Under the pieces are notes generated by a model, which saw nothing but the letters and a program-made list of their open reading frames with translations, was not told the origin of the DNA and made no database searches. A DNA stretch of 64,000 bases from Paulinella micropora. Its lineage: Eukaryota; Cercozoa; Imbricatea; Euglyphida. Positions 46,687-57,093 of this stretch are shown in pieces. A program made the translations under genes and the position numbers. The DNA lies in the NCBI GenBank assembly GCA_009731375.1, contig BJOX01000003.1:1701085-1765084 (forward strand), given 5' to 3'. Each line of letters opens with the position of its first letter. Positions within the stretch are counted from its first letter, which is position 1.

Positions 46687-49600
46687 ATGTCAAACTTCAA
46701 GTCGCTCTTAGGCTTGTCTGAAATTGCGGTGGACTCTTTAAATATAGCCAACCTTGATTTAACGAACACTAATATAATTGGCTTAAACACGGATAGGGTG
46801 CCAGAGGATGCCGACCCGGTAAATCTTTATTTCACTGACGGCCGATTTGACGCCCGACTGGCTACTAAAAGCACAACGGACTTAAAAGAGGGCTCTAATC
46901 TATACTATACTGATGGAAGGTTTGACACAAGATTTTCAAACAAGTCAATAGATGCTTTAAGTGATGTAGTCATAACAACACCAACAGATAACCAATTGCT
47001 CATTTATAGCACGGGTCAATGGAGAAATGTGGTATCACCCTTTCTGAGATTAGACGGCCTCACTATGATGTTTGGAGATTTAAATATGGGAAGTTTTAAT
47101 GTAGTAAATGTTGGTAATGTTGATGGTATTGATGTTTCCGCCCTTGATGCTTCCGTGGTTAAACTAACGGGAAGCCAAACAATAACAGGAGCAAAGAATT
47201 TTTCTACGAATAGACTGAGAGTGAGTGGTAATACGGCACCAACTTCTGGGGTGGGTATAGAATTAGCATATGACAGCGATGTTAAAGCGGGTATATTAAC
47301 TTCAATTGATAGAGATACAATTACGTATAAACCATTTATATTTGGAGGTGAGGCATTTTATTTTGGCGGAGGGTCAGGCGATGTATTTACCATTTCAAAT
47401 ACGGAAGTAAAGACAATGAAACCGCTAAATATGAACAGCCAAAACATTACTTCTGTCGGAACATTAAATGGAAAATCTGTGAGTGATTTGCTTTCAGAGC
47501 ATACAGCAAACAATGCCAAAGTGTCCGCAGATGCTTCAATAGATACACACAGCGATGTAGTAATAACAACACCGACAGATAACCAACTTCTAATATACAG
47601 CACAGGCCAATGGAGAAATGTTGCTTCACCTTTTCTTAGATTAGACGGCACCGCCAGTATGACGGGAGCACTAAATATGGGAGGTTATGCTATTTCAGGT
47701 GCTTCAACATATAATGGAATTAACCTCACTACTCTCGCAGTTGATGGTTCAGTGGTTAAACTAACAGGAGACCAAACCATAGCAGGAACTAAAACATTTA
47801 GCAATGTAATAAATGCGAGTGCCGGTATTGATATGAAAAGTCAAAGCATAACGAATGTAAATCTTGTTGATGGTATTGATGTTTCTGCTCTTGACACGAA
47901 TGTCGTTAAATTAACAGGAGACCAAACCATAGCTGGAAATAAAAAATTTACTTCAACAATAGAAGTAAGTGGGTCATCCAATCCTGCTTCTTTTGATGGC
48001 ATTGGCATAGCATTTGATACGAAAATAGGCGCAATTATAGCACAAAAAACAGCAACAGCATCATATTATCCTATACAAATAACGGGTTCGTATGTAGATT
48101 TATATTCAGGTAATACTTTAATTGCTACCGCGACTGGCACTACATTATCTTTGAACAGCAAAAAAATAACAAACTTAGCAACACCAACAGCAACAACAGA
48201 TGGGGCAAATAAAAGTTATGTAGATACACTAGATGGACAAAATGTGAAAATAACTGGAAACCAAACCATAGCAGGAATTAAGACATTTAGTAGCGGTCTT
48301 GAAATAACAGGAAATTCAACGAATGCGACAACAAAAGGAACATTCGTGGTTTTTAACTCCACAGCCAATATAGGAACTATCGGATGCCTTGATATGGGCA
48401 CGGGCGTAAATTATAACTTTGAAATAAATGCGAAAAAAATAAGTTTCATTATTGATGGGGCGATAGTCGGTTGGGTAAATGCTTCGGGGCTAGATTGTAA
48501 TAGTAGCAAAATAGCCAACCTTGGAACTCCGACATTAGCGACGGACGGAGCGACAAAAGGGTATGCGGACACATTGGACGGGCAAAATGTGAAACTAACA
48601 GGAGACCAAACAATAACAGGAATAAAAATATTTAATGGAAGTAGAAATGATATAAGAGCACTAAATTTGTTAAGCCAAGCCGATTTCAATAATGTTGATA
48701 TCATTAATGGCGGAAATATTACATATAATGGGGCAAGGATATTAAACCAAAATGGAGGAGATATATTCTTCTCTCAGACAACAGGAGATTATCAATATTT
48801 CTTATATACTTTAAATACTGCTTCAAGCGGAACCGCAGACCAACGAGGATATTTATTCACGAATGTGGCTTTTGATGTGGTAAAGGGTGCGGGACTTTAT
48901 ATTTCAAAACTTTTGGATAATAAGTCCGCTTCGTCCGATATCGTCCGTTTTAATAATGCGGGTGGTATGAAGTTTTATGGTGCCTTAGATATGAATTCAA
49001 ACAACATAACACGTGGCGGAACAATAATAGGAACAACAATAACGGGAACGATAATAACCGCGAGCACGAGAATAACGACATCATCAGGCAAACCGATAAT
49101 TATAGGCAATACAACAAAAGGAATAGGTGCGTCAGCGGGATTAGAAGTGTATGGTGCTTTTGGTGATTTTACTGCTGGAGCACATATACAAGCAATTACG
49201 ACAGAAGATATATATCCCGTATTTGAGATAGCCAATTTAGGACATAATAACATAATTATTGCTTTTGATGCTTATTTAGATAATGTGGGATGGAAATCAA
49301 GTTATGCGAATGCGAATTTCCGAATAGCAAAGGTGAGTAATACACTCTCTTTCGGCTATAAGTCGGGAATAGCGGTCGGGAATGCTATAACTTGGTCTGA
49401 GGCGATGAACATAGATAATACTGGATTGATAACGGCAAATGCGGGAATTACATACTCTGGGGTGCTAACAACCACAACTGGCAATGGAGCAAAGATAGGA
49501 ATTCAAGGAAATGTGGACGGGACAAGTGCGAGAGGTATATTTCTTTGGAGCACTAATGATTCAAACTGGGGTATTTATATGGCAACTTCTACTGGAACGA

Positions 49601-50756
49601 ATTCATCATTAAGTGGATCAGGTTCAGCACCAGCTGGAAATGGATTTAGTGCTCATGCTATAAGATTTAGGGTAAATAATAATTCAACTCAAGGTTTTGT
49701 ATGGGAAAATGGCTCAAATACTGCTTTAATGTCGTTGAGAGGGAGCGATGGATTTTTATGGAGCAAAGGTGCCTTTCAAGTAGATGGTGGAATTACATAC
49801 ACGGGAGTGCTAACTACCACATCAGGAACTGGTAATGGAGCAAAGATAGGAATACAAGGAGCAACAAACGGAGGGAATACCAGAGGAATATTTATGTGGG
49901 AGACAGGAAATACAGACTGGGGGATTTATATGGCGACTTCTGGGACGAATACCGCATTAAGTGGAACAGCAACAGCACCAGCAGGAGGTGTTGGAGGTGG
50001 TATATCTTCTTATGCCATAAGATTTAGAGCGGATAGTGCTTCAACTAATGGTTTTATATGGGAAAATAGAGCGAATACTGCTTTAATGTCTTTAAGAGCA
50101 AGCGATGGGGCTTTATTGACAGCAGGATTGATAACGGCAAATGCGGGTATAACTATTCCAGCTACATCTAGCGGTTCTTTGATGATAAGACAAAGACCTG
50201 CTTCTACTAACGATATACAATTATATTTTACATCAGGAGGGAATGCGAATTATGGTGTGCTGACTTCTTCGGGTGGTTTGCTTCATGCTTGGTCTACTTC
50301 AAACTCTACTCTGGTGAGCCTTCTGGTAATTATGTTTATATTCCTCTTGGTGGTAATTGGACATACACATCGGACAGAAGGCTAAAATCTGATATTAAAA
50401 CATTAGACTGCGGTGATTGTTGTGAGAAACTAATGAAAATAAATTGTTGCTCATATTATTCAAAATCAGACGAAAAGAAGGAGAAAAAGAACCACGGATT
50501 TATTGCTGACGAAGTAAAAAAAGTATTTCCAGAATTTGTATCAGAAAGCGGAATAAAAGCGGATGATGGAGAAAGCAACCTTGAAGGAATAACTTACACA
50601 GACTTTATACCCATATTGGTTAGTGCTTTTCAACACACGGCGGAAAAAGTAGTTAATTTAGAAAAAGAAAATAAAACTTTACTTAATATACTACAAGATT
50701 TAACCAACCAATTAGCAGAAATCCGAGTGGCCGTATTCCCTTCAAATGCCCCCTAG
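46687..50756 (+). pseudogene. Fibre protein with peptidase S74 chaperone end, frameshifted
   Basis: The first frame (46687-50385) gives 1232 residues. Near the N-terminus are LYFTDGRFD / LYYTDGRFD repeats, then repeated modules (VVKLTG-QTIAG-KTF, DVVITTPTDNQLLIYSTGQW twice) typical of trimeric tail and fibre proteins. Two tandem copies of a roughly 115-residue module (YSGVLTTTTGNGAKIGIQG ... NTALMSLR) lie near 49440-50110. The autocleaving chaperone (YTSDRRLKSDIKTLD, ending in a coiled coil) lies in another frame, from about 50289 to 50756. One frameshift at about 50285-50315 separates them. It would bind host receptors. Without the chaperone the trimer would probably misfold. Confidence 0.85.
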
Positions 50757-51087
50757 ATTACACCCACCACCTGTCATAGAAGTAGATGGCGGCGACCTTA
50801 CACCCGAACTCAAAAACCGTGTGATTGATGTTCAAATTAAGCAGGAAGAAAAAAAATTAGACCACGAATACGAAGACAACTGGGATTGTTGTATGACGAA
50901 GCGAAAAACAGACAGCAGACTTATTAAGTATCTGTTCCAAATGGGTATCATTATCGCCATCATCACCCTTTGTATCGTGAGGCTGTCTGAAAAGAACTTA
51001 CCGTGCGAGGTTGCGAACACTTATGTAGGCATTTTGACCTTGCTTATCGGCATCTTCCTTCCTTCCCCTTCTAGCTCAAAGAAATGA
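50746..51087 (+). CDS. Small membrane protein
   Basis: 113 residues. A Pro-rich start and charged segment precede two hydrophobic helices, YLFQMGIIIAIITLCIV (about 66-82) and YVGILTLLIGIFL (about 93-105). It overlaps the end of the fibre/S74 frame by 11 bp. A virion or host membrane protein is possible; no family is recognised. Confidence 0.65.
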   Translation: MPPRLHPPPVIEVDGGDLTPELKNRVIDVQIKQEEKKLDHEYEDNWDCCMTKRKTDSRLIKYLFQMGIIIAIITLCIVRLSEKNLPCEVANTYVGILTLLIGIFLPSPSSSKK

Positions 51088-51306
51088 ACAATCAAAAGAA
51101 TAGACTTTATACCAAGAGCTATCACCAGCACAGATTAGTGGAATAGCTTCATCAAAACTAACACACCAATCGCTGAAAGGCTTATACACACATCCTTGTT
51201 TTATACACCACACACAACTTTCATTTTTTTTAACACTAATCCGCGAATAGAAATCGCAAGCAGTCCGACCTAACGCAGAGCACACAAATAATAATATTAA
51301 TAACAT
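51076..51306 (-). CDS. Secreted Cys-rich protein, PSI-like
   Basis: 76 residues. The N-terminus is a signal peptide (MLLILLFVCSALGRTA). The mature part has about 7 Cys in the order ESCVWCIKQGCVY ... DWC, resembling a PSI (plexin-semaphorin-integrin) domain. It overlaps the end of the preceding plus-strand gene by 12 bp. It shares a 26-bp divergent spacer with the next gene, with TATA-type motifs on both strands. Confidence 0.55.
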   Translation of the reverse strand: MLLILLFVCSALGRTACDFYSRISVKKNESCVWCIKQGCVYKPFSDWCVSFDEAIPLICAGDSSWYKVYSFDCSFL

Positions 51307-51332
51307 AATATATTATACAACATATAGAAACA
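51307..51332. promoter_or_regulatory. Divergent promoter spacer
   Basis: 26 bp between two divergent ATGs, containing ataatatattat and catatag. Confidence 0.5.
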
Positions 51333-51695
51333 ATGAGTGAGTTCAAATACCAAAAGATTATTTTTCTGAGTAATGATTTTGCTGGTGGAAGCAAGACATT
51401 TGACAAAAACATTCAAATGAACTTTACACCAACCAGGATGAATGTTAAGTTTATCCACTATTATAATGACTTGACTGAAACAAAAACGAAAATCCTTTAT
51501 ATGGACCGCATTGGGATTATTGGCACATTCGCCGACAGCACCACGGCAAACATTTCAAATCTCGGTTATAATCTTGGAAATATCGGCTGGACTGATGGGC
51601 AGTATTCGTTTAAAGTGCTTAAAACAGACAGCGGTAATATTGAGACTGACCAACTAGCTGGAAGAATTGTTATTTGTTTAGAATTTTTGGCTTGA
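51333..51695 (+). CDS. Small beta-rich protein, unknown
   Basis: 120 residues, alternating hydrophobic pattern and Gly/Asn loops, no signal or membrane segment. It precedes the ATPase gene by 13 bp and so lies in the virion-assembly block. A minor virion protein is a reasonable inference; no family is recognised. Confidence 0.65.
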   Translation: MSEFKYQKIIFLSNDFAGGSKTFDKNIQMNFTPTRMNVKFIHYYNDLTETKTKILYMDRIGIIGTFADSTTANISNLGYNLGNIGWTDGQYSFKVLKTDSGNIETDQLAGRIVICLEFLA

Positions 51696-51708
51696 AGAAA
51701 ATATAGCG

Positions 51709-52533
51709 ATGGAAAAAATCAATAATGTAAAGGTGAAACCAGTCAAGCAAAACGGCGAAGGGGAAAAACTCGCAAAGGGCTACAAGATATTTGATGAAGC
51801 CTTTGCTAACATTTTTCTTCTCGCTCGCAAGAAGAGTGGCAAGACGACCGCACTGTTTGAAATCCTGAAACGAACGACGGACAAAAAAACAAGGATTGTT
51901 ATTATCGCCAGCACAATCCACAAGGACCACATTTACAAAGAAATGGTTAAGCACTTTAAGAAGAAAGGAAACCCAATGGCGATATACACATATTTGAAAA
52001 CGGACGGAATGACTGTGATTGATTACGAGTTGGACAAACTGAACAAGCCAGATGAGGAACAAAAAGAAGGCGAAATCATTCAGGACGAGAAAGAAGAACC
52101 GAAGCCAAAGTTTTTATATTTTGGAAAAGAGGACGAAAAGAAAAAGGAAGTAGGCGAAAAACAACCGAGACCGAGCAAATACATTACACCAGAAGTTGTT
52201 TTCGTATTAGATGATTTGGGTAGTGGGTTGAGGGATAAGTCTGTGAGCGACCTGTTGAAAAAAAATAGACACTACAAGTCAAAGGTGATTATGAGCTCGC
52301 AGTATCTTAACGACCTAAAACCTGAGGTGATTAAACAGCTAGACTACCTTCTTATCTTTCCTGGTCAGAGTGTGGATAAAATAGAACTTGTGTATAAACA
52401 TCTTGACCTTGGATATGATTTAGAATACTTCATTGAAAAATATCACGAGGCGACGAAAGAACGATTTAACTTTTTGTATGTGGATGCTGTATCAGATGAA
52501 CTACGGCAAAATTTTAATAAAAGGTTTTTGTAA
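51709..52533 (+). CDS. DNA-packaging ATPase (A32/FtsK-like)
   Basis: 274 residues. Walker A at about 38-46 reads LARKKSGKTTAL, and Walker B at about 163-171 reads VVFVLDDLG. An SSQYLNDL motif follows (sensor-like). Size and order, next to protease and capsid genes, match the genome-packaging ATPase of Polintons, virophages and related viruses, which pumps DNA into the capsid. An insertion rich in Lys/Glu (about 115-155) separates the two motifs. It appears intact. Confidence 0.88.
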   Translation: MEKINNVKVKPVKQNGEGEKLAKGYKIFDEAFANIFLLARKKSGKTTALFEILKRTTDKKTRIVIIASTIHKDHIYKEMVKHFKKKGNPMAIYTYLKTDGMTVIDYELDKLNKPDEEQKEGEIIQDEKEEPKPKFLYFGKEDEKKKEVGEKQPRPSKYITPEVVFVLDDLGSGLRDKSVSDLLKKNRHYKSKVIMSSQYLNDLKPEVIKQLDYLLIFPGQSVDKIELVYKHLDLGYDLEYFIEKYHEATKERFNFLYVDAVSDELRQNFNKRFL

Positions 52534-52566
52534 TTTTATAAATATTTATTTTTTCCGTATATTATA

Positions 52567-52875
52567 ATGGTCGTGAAAACAACAAGGGTTGAAGTCGTTC
52601 CAACAGTCGGAAAAATAACAAGAAATTCAAGCACGATGGCGGGCGGAAAAAAGAAAACTGGTCGTAAGAAGGGACAAGCTGGCGGTAAAATTAACTGGGC
52701 GAAAGTAGAAAGAACAGCTGGAAATATTGAAAGATGGCTGAGAAAGAACAAAGCGATATCAAGAGGAGCTACTTTTTTAAGCGATGTTGGTGTTCCTTAT
52801 GCGGACCGTGTAGCGAAGGCGGCGGCCAAACAAGGATACGGCAAGCAACGAGGCCGTGGGGCACTTAAATTTTAG
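52567..52875 (+). CDS. Small basic virion-core-like protein
   Basis: 102 residues with a Gly/Lys/Arg-rich middle (GGKKKTGRKKGQAGGK), an amphipathic helix (VERTAGNIERWLRKNK) and an RGRGALKF end. Basic, short and placed between ATPase and protease like the small core proteins of adeno- and Polinton-type viruses. A DNA-condensing or capsid-internal role is inferred. cgtatattata immediately precedes the ATG. Confidence 0.6.
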   Translation: MVVKTTRVEVVPTVGKITRNSSTMAGGKKKTGRKKGQAGGKINWAKVERTAGNIERWLRKNKAISRGATFLSDVGVPYADRVAKAAAKQGYGKQRGRGALKF

Positions 52876-52940
52876 TATGCTCAACGAAAAACCCCGCAGA
52901 TAATATTAAACTAAACTTTCTATTATTTTTTTTATATATA

Positions 52941-54416
52941 ATGAGAAAAAAACCTAAGCAAAGACCTCCGAGGATATACAGAACGAAAGATGGTAGGCCT
53001 TATATCAAAGTAAAGAAAACGAATGACCTTTCCACACTCCAAATCGTTAAGCTGTTTATGAAATATTTGAACAAACCGAAAGCGAAGAGGACGAGGATGA
53101 AGCGGGAAGACAAGAAAAAAGTTCAAAGTCTGTCGGAGATTGAACAGAACACGAGAACCGCAATTCAAGACCACTTAGACAAGCTTAAAAAAGAAAAGTA
53201 TGAACTCATTGAAGCCATAGAGAAAAAGGAAAAGTCGGCTCGGGATGACCTTCAAGAGGAGAAGAAACGGCAGGAAAGAAAAGACCTCGCCGATGCTAAG
53301 GAAAGACAGGAAGAAATAGATAGGGAAATGAAAAAGGAACAACGACTTATCCAGGAACTAAATGCCGAACGACGACATAGACAGGGATTATTAATGGCGC
53401 CAATCGCCCCGCTTATGGTAAAACCACCACCGCCTCCTCCGCCAGGGCGACCACCAAAAAGACGGAGAGGCGTAATTGTAAAAGATGCGGAAGAAGAGGA
53501 GAAACACAAGCAAACTAAAAAGGAAAAATTAATTGATAATATGTTCGCTGAGACACTAAAACAGAAACGGAATAAAGCAGGAAAACCTAATAATGAAATG
53601 ATGGTTAAAAAACTACGATTTATTGGCCACACTATCCCCGATATTAAACCAGCGAAGGGGGGAAGGATAAATTACTCTGAAATGTTGAAAAGATTGCTAT
53701 ATACCAGTCCTATTATAAATGAGGGAATGATGTCGCCCGACCAGGCTTGGTCCTCGTTTGATTTATGGGCAGAAGGTGCCGTTCGAAAAAGAAAAGATGA
53801 AGTAGATAGAGAAGCAAAAGGAGAAGAAAAAGTAGAAGAAAAAGAAGAACAAGGAGTTATAGAAGAGCCCGAGGAGAGTAATAATGAAGATTTAATGAGC
53901 GAAAGTGATGCTCAGTCTGGAATAGGCAAAGGATTAATGACGAATGAAATAGACGACATAATGAAAAAGCACGACTGGTATTTGGGAACGATAGCCAGCG
54001 ACCAAATCAACACATTAAAACCAGAAAAAAGAAAGAAGTATGGTTTTATTATGAACACGGACCCGAGCAACAAAAAAGGGCAACATTGGATGGCTGTTTG
54101 GGTTAGTCTGAATGGCGATAGGAGTGTTGAAATTTACGACCCGCTAGCCGAATATGAGCCGACTGAACTTTTCCAGCAACAAATGAAACAGCTGTTAGAT
54201 AAAAGCCGACCTGATAGTTATTTATTAATGAAGGTCAATCAAGTTAAGCAACAGAGCGACACCTCAGATACTTGCGGTTGGCACAGTATGAGATTTCTTT
54301 TAGAGCGGTCAAAAGGAACCCGTTTTAAATTCGCGAGCGGATGGACTGATTTGAAGGAGAAGGAGGCGGAGGAGTTGAAATCACAGAATGGGTATGGTTT
54401 TGATACATATATTTAA
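52941..54416 (+). CDS. Adenain/Ulp1-like cysteine protease
   Basis: 491 residues. The N-terminal 300 are basic and coiled (a long Lys/Glu/Arg helix at 75-150, then a poly-Pro stretch near 155-170). The C-terminal domain carries the triad: His in GQHWMAVW (about 382), Asp in IYDPLAEYE (about 400), oxyanion Gln in NQVKQQS (about 433), Cys in DTCGWHSMRF (about 444). It matures capsid proteins in Polintons and adenoviruses. The long N-terminal extension is unusual and could be a scaffold. tttatatata directly precedes the ATG. Confidence 0.86.
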   Translation: MRKKPKQRPPRIYRTKDGRPYIKVKKTNDLSTLQIVKLFMKYLNKPKAKRTRMKREDKKKVQSLSEIEQNTRTAIQDHLDKLKKEKYELIEAIEKKEKSARDDLQEEKKRQERKDLADAKERQEEIDREMKKEQRLIQELNAERRHRQGLLMAPIAPLMVKPPPPPPPGRPPKRRRGVIVKDAEEEEKHKQTKKEKLIDNMFAETLKQKRNKAGKPNNEMMVKKLRFIGHTIPDIKPAKGGRINYSEMLKRLLYTSPIINEGMMSPDQAWSSFDLWAEGAVRKRKDEVDREAKGEEKVEEKEEQGVIEEPEESNNEDLMSESDAQSGIGKGLMTNEIDDIMKKHDWYLGTIASDQINTLKPEKRKKYGFIMNTDPSNKKGQHWMAVWVSLNGDRSVEIYDPLAEYEPTELFQQQMKQLLDKSRPDSYLLMKVNQVKQQSDTSDTCGWHSMRFLLERSKGTRFKFASGWTDLKEKEAEELKSQNGYGFDTYI

Positions 54417-54489
54417 CCCCCTCCGTTGTGGTAATTAAAACAAAAAAATATTTTTCTATATATAGTTTTTGAGGTCGTAGGTTCCTACA

Positions 54490-55305
54490 ATGGAATATAA
54501 GGGAGGACGAAGTAGCGGTATCTATTACATAAACAGCAAAAACAGGATAAACGGCACAGACAGCGACTTTACACACTCTTTGGATTTAAGAGGATTGGAC
54601 AATCCAACACACTGTAAAATTTTACATATCTATGTTCCGAAGTCGTATTACTCTGTGGCAAGTCCTTACAACACTTTTATTCTGAGTGAGGATGGCAACG
54701 AGGCGGTCATTACGATATCCGAGGGCAACTACACAATGAACAACCTAAAAAATAAGCTGGCCGAGGTGCTAACCGCAGAAAGTCCCAATGATTACACATA
54801 CACAATAACGAGCAATAACACCAACACTGACCCCGAAGATGGCAAGCTATTATTTACTGTGGCAGACAATCCAATTAACATTCAACCGCGGTTTGTGTTT
54901 GATGACGAAACAAGGGTCCACGAAATTATGGGGTTTGAACGGTCTTCTACTTATTTCTTTGCTAATAATACACTGAGGTCATCAAATGTCATAATCTTGA
55001 CGGGCGAAAAAACCTTGTATCTACAATCGGATTTAGTCGGCGAAGGTGATAACCACGTGCTGCAAGAAATATACACCGCGAATGAAATCCCGTTCGGCTC
55101 TGTTATCTACGATGGAAGCGGGTCAGAGTATGGCAAAAGACTGTCCGCCAATTCAAACAATGTATTCAGGTTTTACTTAACTGACGAAAACGACCAACCA
55201 ATAAACCTCAACGGGTTGGGTATCGTAATGACCTTATTGATTTATCGTGAGACGAATTATTTTGGGCTATTTAATTCATTTTTTAATTTGTTAAAAAGCC
55301 GATAA
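54490..55305 (+). CDS. Penton-like minor capsid protein
   Basis: 271 residues. The N-terminal GIYYINSKNRINGTDSDFTHSLDL and the following ISEGNYTMNNLKNKLAEVL are the pattern of the single jelly-roll penton (minor capsid) proteins of Polintons and virophages, which fill the vertices. It stands immediately before the major capsid gene, as usual. A tatatatag motif lies about 25 bp upstream of the ATG. Confidence 0.82.
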   Translation: MEYKGGRSSGIYYINSKNRINGTDSDFTHSLDLRGLDNPTHCKILHIYVPKSYYSVASPYNTFILSEDGNEAVITISEGNYTMNNLKNKLAEVLTAESPNDYTYTITSNNTNTDPEDGKLLFTVADNPINIQPRFVFDDETRVHEIMGFERSSTYFFANNTLRSSNVIILTGEKTLYLQSDLVGEGDNHVLQEIYTANEIPFGSVIYDGSGSEYGKRLSANSNNVFRFYLTDENDQPINLNGLGIVMTLLIYRETNYFGLFNSFFNLLKSR

Positions 55306-55399
55306 TTAATTAATTTATTTTTTTCTCAGATTAAAATATATAGAACCTTTTTACAACCTACGGTCGTAGACAGTAAAAATCGTTTTTGAATTCGTAAGT

Positions 55400-57001
55400 A
55401 TGCCGTCTGTCCAATATGGGGGAGAACTTACACACAGCCAGAGCGAGCTCATTCGCGGTAAGTATTCGCTTAACAAACTTACTGCCCGCGAAAGTCTTGC
55501 CACAATTCCAATTAGCACTGTGGGGGGAATTGAGTCAACTTTTGAAATTCCTACTCGTCCTTTGAACCTTGCGAGGTCTGTTTTGCGATTTACTTACACA
55601 CCAGAATCTAATGCGGGTGGAACTTATAACCGTATTCCTATGGACTGTCTGTCAATGATTAAGACGATTGAACTGCGAAGCCGAAGCGGTCAGTATCTGT
55701 GTAATCTTCAACACGTGGGAAATTACACTAAGATGGTTTGGAAGCCTGAGATTTCTTATGATAGATTTATTGCTTTGGATAACCACGGGGATGATGTTGG
55801 GTATGGTGCTTTGCTTCAAAAGTGTAATGCCCCAACTAGTGTTGCCGTTCCTTCTACTGGCTATGATGATTTGTATGCTTTGAGTAATACCACTGGTGCG
55901 GTTGCTGATGTTGTGGCACACAATGCTATCGCAACAGCTGGTGGAAATACTTATGCCGATGCTGCGGTTAATGCCGCGATTACTGACCTTGAAGGTAAAA
56001 TTAACACTGTCAAGAACAACCTCCGCGCTTTGACAACTACATTGAAGGGAGAGGTTAAGAATACATTTGAACAGCCTTCTATCTCAGCCCGCCGCCACGA
56101 TGATGCTCTTATCGCAAATGGAACTGGTGCTCCTAGTTTCGTTAATGTTCCTTATGAGGAGGCTAAGTATTTTGAGGGAGGAACCTTAGATACCAACGAC
56201 CCCGTTATCAATGTGTCTATTCCGCTAGGTATGCTTTTTGGAACCATTTTTGAAATTGATAAGACTATTGGTTTCAACGAAATCCTTGATTTGCGAATTG
56301 TTTGGGAGGGCACGAACAAAACCGTGTTTAAGGGAACTGATGCTAAGAGTGTTTCAGCTGGTGCGGCCGCGACTGGCGAGGATGCTGAAATTACTGGTCT
56401 TAACTTGTTTCTCGCTGTTGAAACAGACCCCAGTGTCATCCAAAGTGTCCAGAGTAGGATTGTTGGTGAAGGCTTTTCATTCAAGATTGAATACCCGCTA
56501 TCTTGGAAGACTGCTCTTCCCACAGGCACTCAATCCTTCGTCATAAAAATGAACCGCTCTCAGGGTGAGAGAATTCGCAGAATTTACACAAGCGGGTTTA
56601 ATCAAGCAGAAAGTAAGAATACCGCATTTGACTGCGATAACCGCGACGAAGCAAAGATTACTTCTTATTACACTACTTTGGATAGTAATAGAATTCAGCA
56701 GTTTGATATCAATTGCTCTCGCGATGAGGACTATATGCTTTTGAAGGAAAAACTTAAAGGTTCCGCTATTTTGAACTCTAATGTGTATAAGTATAACTGG
56801 TTCCACGTAGATTTCTGGGACCACAATCGCCCGCTTTATGACAAGCGAGAAGAAGAGGGTTATGAAGTGTCTGGTCTGTCCTTGGACACTGAACGACGAT
56901 ATGAATGGAGTGCTGAGGGTGCGGATGATTTGACTTATTACACTTATGCCATTCTTCAACGAAGTGTTGTGGTTAGGGGTATTGAAATACTGATGTCGTA
57001 G
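55400..57001 (+). CDS. Major capsid protein (double jelly-roll)
   Basis: 533 residues, the size and position expected of the major capsid protein. Starts MPSVQYGGELTHSQSELIRGKY, with beta-rich segments (IESTFEIPTRPLNLARSVLRF, ISIPLGMLFGTIFE-like) and a C-terminal block rich in Tyr/Trp/Asp (YNWFHVDFWDHNRPLYD). It forms the hexon-like trimers of the icosahedral shell. The frame is intact. The fold is assigned from length, neighbourhood and beta-rich pattern. Confidence 0.82.
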   Translation: MPSVQYGGELTHSQSELIRGKYSLNKLTARESLATIPISTVGGIESTFEIPTRPLNLARSVLRFTYTPESNAGGTYNRIPMDCLSMIKTIELRSRSGQYLCNLQHVGNYTKMVWKPEISYDRFIALDNHGDDVGYGALLQKCNAPTSVAVPSTGYDDLYALSNTTGAVADVVAHNAIATAGGNTYADAAVNAAITDLEGKINTVKNNLRALTTTLKGEVKNTFEQPSISARRHDDALIANGTGAPSFVNVPYEEAKYFEGGTLDTNDPVINVSIPLGMLFGTIFEIDKTIGFNEILDLRIVWEGTNKTVFKGTDAKSVSAGAAATGEDAEITGLNLFLAVETDPSVIQSVQSRIVGEGFSFKIEYPLSWKTALPTGTQSFVIKMNRSQGERIRRIYTSGFNQAESKNTAFDCDNRDEAKITSYYTTLDSNRIQQFDINCSRDEDYMLLKEKLKGSAILNSNVYKYNWFHVDFWDHNRPLYDKREEEGYEVSGLSLDTERRYEWSAEGADDLTYYTYAILQRSVVVRGIEILMS

Positions 57002-57093
57002 TAGGGGCAAGCCCCCACACCCCCGCCAGTGAGGTAAAGATGTAATTATTAATTTTTGATAATCAATTTTATTTTTTTGATAATATAGGAATT

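Noticed and set aside
46211-46711. Plus-strand Ser/Leu-rich frame of 166 codons
   Set aside because: Antisense of the Lys/Glu/Ser-rich gene at 46129-46620 and runs over the fibre start.
50380-50756. Peptidase S74 domain as phage contamination
   Set aside because: It continues the fibre gene of a TIR-bounded element with a eukaryotic target duplication; S74 domains are also known in eukaryotic viruses.
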